This document shows, piece by piece, positions 34,061 to 44,948 of a DNA stretch of 64,000 nucleotides. Position numbers and translations under genes: made by a program. The DNA comes from Marinobacter guineae (GTDB lineage: Bacteria; Pseudomonadota; Gammaproteobacteria; Pseudomonadales; Oleiphilaceae). The notes under the pieces are model-generated. The model was not told where the DNA came from, did not search any database, and was given only the letters and a program-made list of their open reading frames with translations. Where the stretch lies: positions 653,030-717,029 of the forward strand of contig NZ_KZ319340.1 of the NCBI RefSeq assembly GCF_002744735.1, read 5' to 3'. The first letter of the stretch is position 1, and every line of letters starts with the position of its first letter.

Positions 34061-35614
34061 TTGACGATGATTCTCTGGTTACTGCTTCTCAACGGCCTGT
34101 TTCTGGTTCCGTCGCTGGCTCTGCCGGGCGCCTCTCCATGGTTCTCGCTGGAGGCCCTGATGGTGTGGGCGACCTTGTGCGCGCTTCCTGAGTCGGGCAG
34201 GCGGTACCGTGTCACCCTGGGCCTCGCAGTTCTCTATGGACTGCTGGCGCTCCTTGTTCTGGCGGACACTCTGGTACGGGAAAGCCTGGGGCGCGGCCTG
34301 AACCTGTATCTGGAAGTGCGACTGCTGGACGCCGCCTGGAACCTGATGACCACCAACCTGGGCGCCCTGCTCGCGGTTCTGGCCCTGGCACTGTTTTTGG
34401 CCTTGCTGGCCGGCTTCACCTGGCTGGTTCGACACGGGCTGGACCGACTGACACATCATTCACCGAAATACCTGGCCAAACCGCTCTGGCTGGTTGCCGG
34501 ACTGGCCGCGGCCGGCGCGGTAACTCCCTGGATCGGCAGCCCGGCGCTGGCCTTTGTGGCCAACCAGGCCGCCCTGATCAGCCATACCCACCAAACCACG
34601 CAAACCTTCGCCGAGCAACTCCGGACCCCGTCCGGAATCCGGAGCCAGCCCACGCCACTACCGCAACTGGGCAACAAAGATGTGATCCTCGGCTTTATTG
34701 AATCTTACGGTGTGTCCGCAGTCACTGATGAACGGTACCGGGAGGTCATTGGCCAAAGCCTCGATACCATGGCTGAGGAGCTTGAGGCGGCCGGACTGAC
34801 CATTGCAACCGGGCGGCTGCAATCACCGATCCAGGGTGGGCAATCCTGGCTCGGGCACCTGTCGGTTCTCAGCGGCCAGTGGGTTCATAACCAGCTCGCT
34901 TATGAGACACTGCTCAGCAGCGACCACTCTACCCTGATCGATGACTTTCGCAGTACCGGCCACCGGGCTGTGGCAATCATGCCAGCCATCACCGAAGCCT
35001 GGCCAGAGGGCCGGTTATTCCGGTATGACCAGATCTACGACCACAACGACCTTGGCTACCGGGGGCCGCCGTTCAACTGGGTCACCATGCCGGATCAGTA
35101 CACCTGGCGCCGGTTTCAGCACATCCGCGAACAGCACGAGGGACCGCTGTTTGCCGAGCTGGCGCTGATCAGCAGTCATGCGCCCTGGGTACCAATACTG
35201 CCCGTGCTCGACGACTGGGAAACCATCGGTGACGGCCAGGTGTTCCAACGCTGGGAGGGCGCTGGAGAAGCGCCGGTATCGCTCTGGCGTGACCCGGACC
35301 GGGTCCGGGAACACTACGCGCAGGCCACCGCTTATGCCCTCAAGGTTGCCGGAGGTTTCGCTTCCCGCTACGTGCAAGAAGAAACCCTGATGATCATTCT
35401 CGGTGATCATCAACCCGCACCTTTGATTACCGGGGAAAATGCCAGCCGGGATGTGATTATTCATGTGATCAGTGCCGATCCGGAATTGATTGAACCGTTC
35501 CTGTCCGGTGAACTGCCCGGATTCCAGCCTGGCACCCGGCCGGACCTGCAAACCGCCGGAGCCCCCATGAACCGGTTTCGACCTTTCCTGCACCGGAACT
35601 TCGGGGAATTATGA
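34061..35614 (+). CDS. LTA-synthase-like membrane sulfatase
   Basis: A 517-residue protein with four or five N-terminal helices (to about residue 170), then a periplasmic alkaline-phosphatase-superfamily domain. Metal and active-site positions are visible in LGFIESYGVSA (Glu ligand), GGQSWLGHLSVLSG (candidate Ser nucleophile) and IILGDHQPAP (Asp-His). The family transfers phosphoglycerol, phosphoethanolamine or sulfate groups on envelope glycans; the substrate here is unknown. The start is TTG 34061, eight bases after GGAG; ATG 34067 in the same frame is the alternative. Confidence 0.78.
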   Translation: MTMILWLLLLNGLFLVPSLALPGASPWFSLEALMVWATLCALPESGRRYRVTLGLAVLYGLLALLVLADTLVRESLGRGLNLYLEVRLLDAAWNLMTTNLGALLAVLALALFLALLAGFTWLVRHGLDRLTHHSPKYLAKPLWLVAGLAAAGAVTPWIGSPALAFVANQAALISHTHQTTQTFAEQLRTPSGIRSQPTPLPQLGNKDVILGFIESYGVSAVTDERYREVIGQSLDTMAEELEAAGLTIATGRLQSPIQGGQSWLGHLSVLSGQWVHNQLAYETLLSSDHSTLIDDFRSTGHRAVAIMPAITEAWPEGRLFRYDQIYDHNDLGYRGPPFNWVTMPDQYTWRRFQHIREQHEGPLFAELALISSHAPWVPILPVLDDWETIGDGQVFQRWEGAGEAPVSLWRDPDRVREHYAQATAYALKVAGGFASRYVQEETLMIILGDHQPAPLITGENASRDVIIHVISADPELIEPFLSGELPGFQPGTRPDLQTAGAPMNRFRPFLHRNFGEL

Positions 35615-35653
35615 GCCCCGATTGACGCTGGTCAAATATCAACCAGGCCAGCC

Positions 35654-35682
35654 CTTGAAAACCAGTCTGATACACCTACATT
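35654..35682 (+). promoter_or_regulatory. Sigma32-type heat-shock promoter of hsp20
   Basis: CTTGAAA (35654-35660), 14-base spacer, CCTACATT (35675-35682), close to the sigma32 consensus CTTGAAA-N-CCCCATnT. Transcription would start near 35690, giving a leader of about 110 bases. Confidence 0.6.
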
Positions 35683-35787
35683 GAGAACTAGCAGAGGTTC
35701 ACGGATAACCATCCGGCTTGCGCTACCGGCATGGAGCTGTTCCGCGATCGAGGCTGATAGTTCTTTATTCAGATTCGTTCCGATGAA

Positions 35788-35802
35788 AAGGAGGAGATCC
35801 TT
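35788..35802 (+). promoter_or_regulatory. SD-sequestering hairpin (possible RNA thermometer)
   Basis: AAGGA (35788-35792) pairs with TCCTT (35798-35802) around GGAGA, so the SD of hsp20 lies in a five-pair hairpin directly before ATG 35803. The stem is short, so a thermometer role is tentative. Confidence 0.3.
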
Positions 35803-36258
35803 ATGAGCAATATTACCCGCTGGAATCCGGTCAATGAGTTTGAGGACCTGATGAACCGTTACAACCGCATGTTCGGCGTGACCCGCTCCGGTGGTGAACG
35901 TGAGGGCAAGGACCTGTTCAGCCGCAGCGACTGGGCACCGGCGGTCGATATCAAGGAGACCCCGGAAGCCTTCACCATTGAAGCCGAGTTGCCAGGCATG
36001 TCCAAAGAGGATGTGAAGGTCACCGTGCAGGACGGCGTTCTGAGCATTCAGGGCGAACGCAAGAGCGAGGAAGAATCCGACGACAAGAAGCACCACCGGG
36101 TCGAGCGCTTCTACGGCAGCTTTCTGCGCCGCTTCACGCTGCCGGAAAATGTCGATGAAAACAGCGTGAAAGCCAATTTCAAGGACGGCATGCTGACCCT
36201 GACACTCCAGAAGGCCGAACCGAAAGAGCCCAAGGCCATCGAAGTCGACGTGCAGTAA
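35803..36258 (+). CDS. Hsp20 small heat-shock protein
   Basis: A 151-residue alpha-crystallin-domain chaperone that holds unfolding proteins. The domain covers about residues 45-140 (WAPAVDIKETPEAFTIEAEL, FKDGMLTLTLQK); the N-terminus (NEFEDLMNRYNRMFG) is the oligomerisation arm and the tail ends KAIEVDV, an I-x-V motif. A strong SD (GGAGGAG) precedes ATG 35803, with a sigma32-type promoter upstream and a strong terminator downstream, so it is a monocistronic heat-shock gene. Confidence 0.93.
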   Translation: MSNITRWNPVNEFEDLMNRYNRMFGVTRSGGEREGKDLFSRSDWAPAVDIKETPEAFTIEAELPGMSKEDVKVTVQDGVLSIQGERKSEEESDDKKHHRVERFYGSFLRRFTLPENVDENSVKANFKDGMLTLTLQKAEPKEPKAIEVDVQ

Positions 36259-36278
36259 ACTTCGCCGGCTTCACGCGT

Positions 36279-36316
36279 CCGCACCGGGATCAGCTCCCGG
36301 CTGCGGCCGTTTTTTT
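36279..36316 (+). terminator. Rho-independent terminator of hsp20
   Basis: CCGCA-CCGGGA (36279-36289) pairs with TCCCGG-(C)-TGCGG (36295-36306), with a five-base loop, followed by a run of seven or more T. It reaches into the 3' end of the convergent PA4642-family gene. Confidence 0.8.
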
Positions 36317-36607
36317 CGCACCGGCCTTTTCCAGCGCCTTCGCGTAGTCAACGCCCCGGCGATGCCGGGAAATCAGATCAAGGATGGTTTCACCTTCACT
36401 ATTGGTGGCGTTCAGATCCCGGCCCTCGGCAACGAAGAATCCGATGAAACGCTCAAAATCTCCGGCCCGCATGGCCTGGTAGGCTTTCAGCAAGGCATGG
36501 TAATCGGCATTTTCGGCAGCGTCCCAGGGCCGGATGTCCAGAAAACTCCTGACCCGCTCATCGCTCCATTCTTCGCCAATGACTTTGGGCTTGTCCGGTC
36601 CGCTCAT
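36290..36607 (-). CDS. PA4642 family protein
   Basis: A 105-residue cytoplasmic protein. The pattern KPKVIGEEWSDERVRSFLDI, then KAYQAMRAGDFERFIGFFVA and GRDLNATNSEGETILDLISRH, matches the PA4642 family; the second half resembles a single ankyrin-like repeat. The frame is open to 36673, but ATG 36607 (MSGPDKPKVIG) gives the family start. Function unknown. Confidence 0.78.
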   Translation of the reverse strand: MSGPDKPKVIGEEWSDERVRSFLDIRPWDAAENADYHALLKAYQAMRAGDFERFIGFFVAEGRDLNATNSEGETILDLISRHRRGVDYAKALEKAGAKKTAAAGS

Positions 36608-36721
36608 GGTTGCTCTCTCATGTCGCTTTGCCAGTGAAATATATGGCCGAACAGTATAAAGCCCTGAAAGCACATCAGTTATATGGATTACGAATGAGAG
36701 ACTGCATGACAGCTATAAGGC

Positions 36722-37555
36722 TCAGGGCATTACTTCAACCGGAAGGTCACCCGTAGGGATCGCGTCGTCACACTCCGGATTACGAATGGCAATTTCCACC
36801 CGCCGGTTGAGGGCCCGGTTTTCGGGGGAATCGTTCGGCGCCAGCGGATTGGTCTCGGCACGGCCGGCAGCAACCACCCTCTCAGCGGGAACCTGCCGGT
36901 TCATCACCAGCTCGTGAACCACCGAAACCGCACGGGCCGCCGACAGATCCCAGTTGGAGCGATAGCGGTCACTGGAAATGGGGCGGTCATCGGTGTAACC
37001 GGAAACCAGAACATCGCCGGTACAGGCGGATAGGACGTTTACCACCCGCTCAATGATCGGAATCATCTCCGGCTTGATGGCCGCCTCTCCGGATCGAAAG
37101 GTGGCCTCTTCGGAGAACCGGATAACCACCTTGTTCTCATCGTAGTTGACACTCAGAGCCTCGGAGGCCACTTCCGATTCAAGTTCCCGAATCATCCGGC
37201 TGGCCAGATCAATCACACCGCCGGGAATTTTGGTGGGTGCGCCATCTTCTGTACGTTCGTCTATGAACTCCGGCACTCGGGCCTGGGACTCGGGCGGCTC
37301 CGGCAGAGACACCGTGTCCGATTCGATCAGGGTCAGCGGTGAACCGCCCACACCCTCTGCCAGCACGTTATCGGAGCCGAAAGCCACGGCCATTGAATTG
37401 GCCATGACACGGTATTTCTCAACGTCCATTTCAGCAAAGGACAACAGCAGAATAAAAAAGGTCAGCAGCAGGGTGGCCAGATCGGCAAAGGTGACAATCC
37501 ACGCCGGAGTCTGGTTCTGCAGGCGCTTCCTGTTTTTCTTCTGGACCAGCTCCAA
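36722..37555 (-). CDS. pomB: Flagellar stator protein, PomB/MotB family
   Basis: A 277-residue stator subunit: short basic N-terminus (KKNRKRLQ), one helix with the ion-binding aspartate in VTFADLATLLLTFFILLLSF, a plug-like segment (MDVEKYRVMANSMAVAFG) and a C-terminal OmpA peptidoglycan-binding domain (SGYTDDRPISS, NWDLSAARAVSVV, NRRVEIAI). The helix and plug resemble sodium-driven PomB more than proton-driven MotB, fitting a marine organism; the coupling ion is an inference. It starts 4 bases after the pomA stop. Confidence 0.88.
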   Translation of the reverse strand: MELVQKKNRKRLQNQTPAWIVTFADLATLLLTFFILLLSFAEMDVEKYRVMANSMAVAFGSDNVLAEGVGGSPLTLIESDTVSLPEPPESQARVPEFIDERTEDGAPTKIPGGVIDLASRMIRELESEVASEALSVNYDENKVVIRFSEEATFRSGEAAIKPEMIPIIERVVNVLSACTGDVLVSGYTDDRPISSDRYRSNWDLSAARAVSVVHELVMNRQVPAERVVAAGRAETNPLAPNDSPENRALNRRVEIAIRNPECDDAIPTGDLPVEVMP

Positions 37556-37559
37556 ACCC

Positions 37560-38333
37560 TCAGGCCTCCCGCTCCGGCGCCAGACCGATCCGTTGTTCGG
37601 GCGTGACGAACGATGACAGCAGCTCGGTCATGACCCTCGGGTTCTCGCCGCGCATGATGTTCTTGATCGAGGTGATAATCAGCACGTTATTGCGCGCCTC
37701 GTCCTCGGCCTTGAGCTGGAGTTTATCCGCCAGCGGAAGGGCAATCAGCTGGGCAATAAAGGCGCCGTATAGCGTCGTAAGCAAGGCGATGGCCATGGCA
37801 GGGCCGATGGAGGAGGGGTCGTCCAGGGTATTGAGCATCTGCACCAGACCCACCAGGGTACCAAGCATACCAATGGCTGGCGCCGATTCGCCTATACCCC
37901 GGAACACCCGCTCGGCCACTTCATAACGCTCCGCGGTTTGCTGGGTTTCCTGGGCCAGTGCCTCTTCCACCAGTTCCGGCGGATGGCCGTCGACACAGAG
38001 ATTGATGGCCTTCTGCAGGAATTCGTTCTCGGTCTGGTGATTTTCCAGCCCCAGAATGCCCTCTTTGCGAACCACCATGGCCAACGAGCCCACTTCCCGG
38101 ATCAATTCCGCTGGCCGGTCCATGCGGTCAGTGAACGCTGCCGACATCGCCAGGCGAAAGGCACTCATCACCGACGCCATCCGGAACTTGATCAGGGTAA
38201 CCGCAAAGGTTCCGCCGAGTACGATAGCCAGCCCCGGGAGGTTCAGGAATGTCAGGAAGGAAGCGTTAGCCAGCATTGCCAGAATGACAATCAGGACGCC
38301 GGCCACAAGCCCCACAAGGGTAAGAATATCCAT
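37560..38333 (-). CDS. pomA: Flagellar stator protein, PomA/MotA family
   Basis: A 257-residue four-helix stator subunit. N-terminal helices (DILTLVGLVAGVLIVILAML), a cytoplasmic loop that contacts FliG (residues about 75-150, charged), and the channel helices with IGMLGTLVGLVQMLNTLDDP and GPAMAIALLTTLYGAFIAQL. The Thr/Ser/Pro pattern and length are closer to PomA than to E. coli MotA. It forms the pomA-pomB operon, 55 bases downstream of aroE on the same strand. Confidence 0.9.
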   Translation of the reverse strand: MDILTLVGLVAGVLIVILAMLANASFLTFLNLPGLAIVLGGTFAVTLIKFRMASVMSAFRLAMSAAFTDRMDRPAELIREVGSLAMVVRKEGILGLENHQTENEFLQKAINLCVDGHPPELVEEALAQETQQTAERYEVAERVFRGIGESAPAIGMLGTLVGLVQMLNTLDDPSSIGPAMAIALLTTLYGAFIAQLIALPLADKLQLKAEDEARNNVLIITSIKNIMRGENPRVMTELLSSFVTPEQRIGLAPEREA

Positions 38334-38388
38334 CGAAAATCCCTACGGAAAGTTGACCCTGAGCATAACCCAATCCGGGGTCAGCGGC

Positions 38389-40716
<2,328 letters not shown>

Positions 40717-40760
40717 ACTGCTCTTGTCAGAATCAATCGGGGTGGATGATCACACGGAGC

Positions 40761-41909
40761 TCAGGCAATTTTCTGGAAACCTCCCGGAGCGGAACTCACC
40801 AACCCCTGCAACTCCAGGAGCAGCAGGGACTGCATGAGCTGATCCGCGGGAAGACCAGTGGCTGAACTCAGTGCGTCGGTTGATTGGGGATCATACCCTA
40901 AAGCCTCAAATACCGCGATTTCCCGGCTATCCAGACCGGCCAGAGACTGGCTGGACCAGTTCTGCCGCTTCGGCTCCGCCGTGGTAGTGGGCTCATCCAA
41001 CAAAGGCGCGGACCACCAGGACCCCAGCTCCTCGAGAATGTCGTCTATCGTCTCAACGAGGCGCGCGCCCTGCTTGATCAGATGATGGCATCCCCGGGCG
41101 ACCGGGCTGTGGACCGACCCCGGAATTGCAAACACCTCGCGCCCCTGCTCGAGAGCCATCCGCGCGGTGATCAGGGAGCCACTGCGCAGACCGGCTTCCA
41201 CCACCAGAACGCCGCGGCTCAGGCCACTGATAATGCGGTTACGCTGGGGAAAGTGGGCCGCTTTGGCCGGGGTACCGGGCGGGTATTCGGAAATCATCAG
41301 GCCCTCGGCAATAACCCGCTCGCCAAGCCGGCGATGCTGGGTTGGATAGATACGGTCCAGCCCGCACCCGATCACCGCCGTAGTTGAAAAGCCCGCATCC
41401 AGGGCGCCGGCGTGGGCGGCACCGTCGACACCCAGCGCCAGGCCACTGGTGACCAGTAACTCCCGGGCGCTGAGTTCGGCCGCAAACCGGCGGGCATGAT
41501 CCAGGCCCGCCCGGGTGGCCTTGCGGCTGCCGATAATGCCGATCTGCTCCCGACCCAGAAGCCCGGGGTCGCCGAGGGTATAGAGCACCAGCGGGGCATC
41601 GTGAATGTGTTTCAGCTGTTCCGGGTAGTCCGCATCCTGCCAGGTGACAAGGCCAATGCCATGGCGCCGGCAGTTTTCCAGAATGGTCCGGACCTCTCGC
41701 ACCACCGGATGCGTTTCATCCCGATGCTGCCATGCCTGGATGGCCGCAAGGCTTTCTGCCGTCAGGCCAAGTGCCCGTATGGTCGCCGGATTCATGGTGA
41801 GCAACTTGATCAGTTCAGGAATTTCCGCCAGCAAGTCCCGGCGTCGGGCGCGGCCGAATTTTGGTAAGCAGGTAAGAAGCAGCCACTGGGCTGAAGGGGA
41901 GGAAAACAC
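40761..41909 (-). CDS. dprA: DNA-processing protein DprA/Smf
   Basis: Loads RecA on incoming single-stranded DNA during transformation. It has 382 residues: an N-terminal helical (SAM-like) region to about 80, the Rossmann domain (LGDPGLLGREQIGIIGSRKATRAG, VTSGLALGVDGAAHAGAL, GCGLDRIYPTQHRRL, EYPPGTPAKAAHFPQRNRIISGL, RSGSLITARMALEQGREVFAIPG), and a C-terminal winged helix (residues about 320-380). The start is GTG 41909 behind AAGGAT. Confidence 0.94.
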   Translation of the reverse strand: MFSSPSAQWLLLTCLPKFGRARRRDLLAEIPELIKLLTMNPATIRALGLTAESLAAIQAWQHRDETHPVVREVRTILENCRRHGIGLVTWQDADYPEQLKHIHDAPLVLYTLGDPGLLGREQIGIIGSRKATRAGLDHARRFAAELSARELLVTSGLALGVDGAAHAGALDAGFSTTAVIGCGLDRIYPTQHRRLGERVIAEGLMISEYPPGTPAKAAHFPQRNRIISGLSRGVLVVEAGLRSGSLITARMALEQGREVFAIPGSVHSPVARGCHHLIKQGARLVETIDDILEELGSWWSAPLLDEPTTTAEPKRQNWSSQSLAGLDSREIAVFEALGYDPQSTDALSSATGLPADQLMQSLLLLELQGLVSSAPGGFQKIA

Positions 41910-41933
41910 AGCATCATCCTTGCAAAAGCGTCA

Positions 41934-41954
41934 GCCGGACCTTCCTGGTCCGGC
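41934..41954 (-). terminator. Hairpin downstream of the LysM gene
   Basis: GCCGGACC (41934-41941) and GGTCCGGC (41947-41954) form a perfect eight-pair stem with loop TTCCT, just past the LysM gene stop on its strand. The T tail that follows on the minus strand is short, so termination may be partial before dprA. Confidence 0.45.
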
Positions 41955-41971
41955 CACTCAAAATCAGTCTG

Positions 41972-42988
41972 TCAGGGGTTGGTGACCTTGTCACCAACTG
42001 CCAGGGCACGACTGGCCTGAAGCACCAGGCCGTAGCTCATTTTTTCATAGGCCTGAAAAACCATGAGCAGCCCGGCTCGCTCGGAGGGCAGCTCAATGGT
42101 TTCACCGGTCACGGGATCGCGAACCAGGTTGCCACTCTTTAGCACCGCCATCACGTTTCCTGCTTCCAGACCCTCACGGGTACCTCGGTTGATGGCAACC
42201 ACATCGTACTGGCCAATCTGGTTGACACCACCGTCGACAGAGATCATCTGGCCTTCAATGGCCTCGCTCGGCGAGCTGGGCACAAAACTGGTAGTTAGTC
42301 GGCGGTCTTCACTCACCAGCAGACGATCGCCGATCCGTACCTCTTCGTTAGAGCTGGACAGGTTTACGGTCAATACATCGCCGTTTTCTCTGACCACATC
42401 ACCGCGGGCGATGCTGCGGGCCTCGAGGCCCAGGAACTCACCGGTGTCCGGGTCTCTGAATTCCTTGCTGCGACGGAAGATACCGACCTTGTCCGCCGGC
42501 TTTTCACCACGGGCATAAACACGGTCGCCAGCGCCGGTAATGATCCGGCCGTCTTCACCTTCCAGCACGTAAGGGGCGCCATTGATCTCGTCCGGACTTA
42601 CGATGCGGGTATCAGTCAGGAAACTTCCGATGGCATCCAGGGGAATCGCAGGAATCGGCGTATCGATCGGCTCCGAGCGAATCTGCGGCGACAGTTTGAC
42701 CACGTCGCTGGTTGCTACCTTGGTAATACGGGGCTTGCCATCAATGTAAACCAGGGCAAGGCGATCGCCGGGGTAGATCAGGTGAGGGTTGGCTACCTGC
42801 GGGTTCACATGCCAGATTTCCGGCCAATACCACGGGTTATCCAGAAAACGGGCCGAAATGTCCCAGAGGGTGTCACCTTTCACAACGGTGTAACGCTCGG
42901 GGTGGTCGGACCGCAGCTCCGGTGCCGCATGGGCCCAGGAGGTTAAAAGCAGCGTAGTTGCTGCCAGAGCGTACAGCAGTTTCCTCAT
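41972..42988 (-). CDS. LysM-domain exported protein
   Basis: A 338-residue protein: signal peptide (about 1-21, ending WAHA), one LysM domain (RYTVVKGDTLWDISARFLDN, WYWPEIWHVNPQVANPHLIYPGD, about 32-82), then a beta-rich region (about 110-338) with a GDxV pattern repeated at intervals. This is the conserved gene next to dprA near the pseudomonad origin. It probably binds peptidoglycan; no catalytic domain is seen. Divergent from def with a 426-base gap. Confidence 0.88.
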   Translation of the reverse strand: MRKLLYALAATTLLLTSWAHAAPELRSDHPERYTVVKGDTLWDISARFLDNPWYWPEIWHVNPQVANPHLIYPGDRLALVYIDGKPRITKVATSDVVKLSPQIRSEPIDTPIPAIPLDAIGSFLTDTRIVSPDEINGAPYVLEGEDGRIITGAGDRVYARGEKPADKVGIFRRSKEFRDPDTGEFLGLEARSIARGDVVRENGDVLTVNLSSSNEEVRIGDRLLVSEDRRLTTSFVPSSPSEAIEGQMISVDGGVNQIGQYDVVAINRGTREGLEAGNVMAVLKSGNLVRDPVTGETIELPSERAGLLMVFQAYEKMSYGLVLQASRALAVGDKVTNP

Positions 42989-43414
42989 TGTGTAAGTCCT
43001 TGATCGCGTGCCTTGATTCTTTGCATTCTGTTGGGATGCAGTCAGTTAGATGCAGCTTATTACGTTGTTATTCCAGTTACTATAGAAGAAGTCTCGCAAA
43101 TTGTGATGTTATCTTTTGTTCTTCCAGTAAATTCTATCCCGTGGGTGAAAGATTTTAACTATTAACTGATCAGTTTGTACTCAATCGCCGAATTGTTAGA
43201 TAATAGGAAATCGAACCTTGGAGACTCCGTCAGCCGTTGAAAGCTGCGGCCCCGCCCCGATAATAGTAAAGTCAGGGCGAAAATTTGCGCAGTACGCTGT
43301 CGCATTTCGGAGATCGGTTTCACACTGTTACAAAGCGCTCAAAGGTTACAAAAGTTAATAGAGACATCGGCCGACAGGCTGGCGTCCCGACATACAGGCC
43401 AAAAGTACGAAGAT
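42989..43414. other. LysM/def intergenic region
   Basis: 426 bases, AT-rich for this chromosome, with no convincing gene. A promoter for def is likely at 43237-43264. Two direct copies of GTTACAAA at 43327-43334 and 43345-43352 lie 18 bases apart, in phase with nearly two helical turns, and could be a regulator site or coincidence. Confidence 0.5.
43237..43264 (+). promoter_or_regulatory. Candidate def-fmt promoter
   Basis: TTGAAA (43237-43242), 16-base spacer, GATAAT (43259-43264). The CCCCGAT just before the -10 also gives it a partial sigma32 look (TTGAAA ... CCCCGATA). The leader to def would be about 145 bases. Confidence 0.45.
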
Positions 43415-43918
43415 ATGATACTAGAGATTCTCGAATACCCGGATCCCCGTCTGCGCACCATCGCCAAGCCGGTTGAAGATGTGACAGACGCGGACCGCAA
43501 GCTGATCGACGACATGTTCGAGACCATGTACGATGCGCCCGGCATTGGGCTTGCGGCCACCCAGGTGAACGTTCACAAACAGATCATCGTTATGGATCTG
43601 TCGGAAGACAAGAGTGAGCCCCGGGTGTTTATTAACCCGCAGGTGGAAGTGCTGGATGGCGAAATAGAAGCCATGCAGGAAGGCTGCCTTTCGGTACCCG
43701 GTTTTTATGAGGACGTTGAGCGGATCGAACACTGCAAGATCCGGGCGCTGGGGCGTGACGGCAAACCATTCGAGCTGGAAGCCAGGGGCCTGCTGGCGGT
43801 TTGCATCCAGCACGAGATGGATCACCTGAATGGCAAGCTGTTCGTGGACTATCTCAGCTCCCTGAAGCGCACCCGCATCCGCAAGAAGCTGGAGAAACTC
43901 CATAAGAAGAGCGCCTGA
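43415..43918 (+). CDS. def: Peptide deformylase
   Basis: Removes the N-formyl group from nascent proteins. It has 167 residues with the three metal motifs: [18 protein letters not shown] (Cys ligand) and QHEMDHLNG (HExxH). Pairs functionally with fmt immediately downstream, which adds the formyl group. A strong hairpin with a T run separates the two genes. Confidence 0.97.
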   Translation: MILEILEYPDPRLRTIAKPVEDVTDADRKLIDDMFETMYDAPGIGLAATQVNVHKQIIVMDLSEDKSEPRVFINPQVEVLDGEIEAMQEGCLSVPGFYEDVERIEHCKIRALGRDGKPFELEARGLLAVCIQHEMDHLNGKLFVDYLSSLKRTRIRKKLEKLHKKSA

Positions 43919-43957
43919 TCCGCCTGCGGGCGGGTCACAAAATCAGACGCTATTCCG

Positions 43958-43981
43958 GACCGGGTCACGACCCGGTCTTTT
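43958..43981 (+). terminator. Hairpin with T run between def and fmt
   Basis: GACCGGGT and ACCCGGTC pair perfectly around CACG (43958-43977), followed by TTTT. It has the form of an intrinsic terminator within the def-fmt operon and may limit expression downstream of def. Confidence 0.7.
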
Positions 43982-44011
43982 CGTATTCAACGGAACAGAG
44001 ATCAAAACACC

Positions 44012-44947
44012 GTGCGACTTGTTTTTGCCGGCACCCCGGATTTCGCTGCTACCGCTCTTGAGGCCTTGATAGCCACACACCACAACATAGTGGGTGTCTA
44101 CTCCCAGCCGGACCGGCCCGCCGGCCGTGGCCGGAAGCTGCAACCAAGCCCGGTCAAACAGGTAGCGCTGGACAACAATATCCCGGTGTTCCAGCCCCAG
44201 AGCCTGAAAACACCGGAAGCCCGGCAAGAGCTGGCGGATCTACAGCCCGATGTCATGATCGTCGCCGCCTATGGCCTGATCCTGCCGAAAGACGTCCTGG
44301 CGATCCCGACCCACGGCTGCCTGAACATCCACGCCTCCCTGCTGCCCCGCTGGCGCGGCGCCGCGCCTATCCAGCGAGCCATTGCCGCCGGCGACGAAGA
44401 AACCGGCATCACCATCATGCAGATGGACGAGGGCCTGGACACCGGTGCCATGCTCCTGAAATCCCTGACCGCCATTGAAGAAAACGATACCGGCGGCAGC
44501 CTCCACGACCGCCTGGCGGAGATGGGTGGCAAGGCCATCGTCAAGGCCCTCGAATTGCTGGCAAAAGGCGAACTCAGTGGCGAAGCCCAGAACGACGAGC
44601 TCGCCTGCTATGCCCGCAAGTTGAGCAAGGACGAGGGACACATTGACTGGTCCACAGACGCAATCGACATTGAACGACTGATTCGTGCCTTCAACCCCTG
44701 GCCCGGAACCTACACCGATCTGGGCGATCAGCGCATCCGGATCCACGACGCCAAAGCCCGGAATGACACCGCCAACAAGCCTGCGGGTACCGTACTTCGG
44801 CGCGAGCGGGAGGGCATCGACATTGCCTGCGGAACCGGAACTCTGCGTATCACCCGGCTGCAACTGCCAGGCTCCCGGGCCCAGAGCGTGAACGACCTGA
44901 TTAACGGCGGCAAGGAATTGCTCATGCCCGGCCAGGAGTTACGCTGA
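44012..44947 (+). CDS. fmt: Methionyl-tRNA formyltransferase
   Basis: Formylates initiator Met-tRNA using 10-formyl-THF. It has 311 residues: Rossmann start RLVFAGTPDFAATALEAL, SQPDRPAGRGRKLQPSPVK (loop that contacts the acceptor stem), the folate/catalytic site AAYGLILPKDVL, CLNIHASLLPRWRGAAPIQRA, and the C-terminal beta-barrel. GTG start at 44012. rsmB follows after one base. Confidence 0.97.
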   Translation: MRLVFAGTPDFAATALEALIATHHNIVGVYSQPDRPAGRGRKLQPSPVKQVALDNNIPVFQPQSLKTPEARQELADLQPDVMIVAAYGLILPKDVLAIPTHGCLNIHASLLPRWRGAAPIQRAIAAGDEETGITIMQMDEGLDTGAMLLKSLTAIEENDTGGSLHDRLAEMGGKAIVKALELLAKGELSGEAQNDELACYARKLSKDEGHIDWSTDAIDIERLIRAFNPWPGTYTDLGDQRIRIHDAKARNDTANKPAGTVLRREREGIDIACGTGTLRITRLQLPGSRAQSVNDLINGGKELLMPGQELR

Positions 44948-44948
44948 C

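Noticed and set aside
43285..43476. Small ORF in the LysM/def gap
   Set aside because: It overlaps the start of def in another frame, has no SD and no family pattern; the region is better explained as a promoter and leader.
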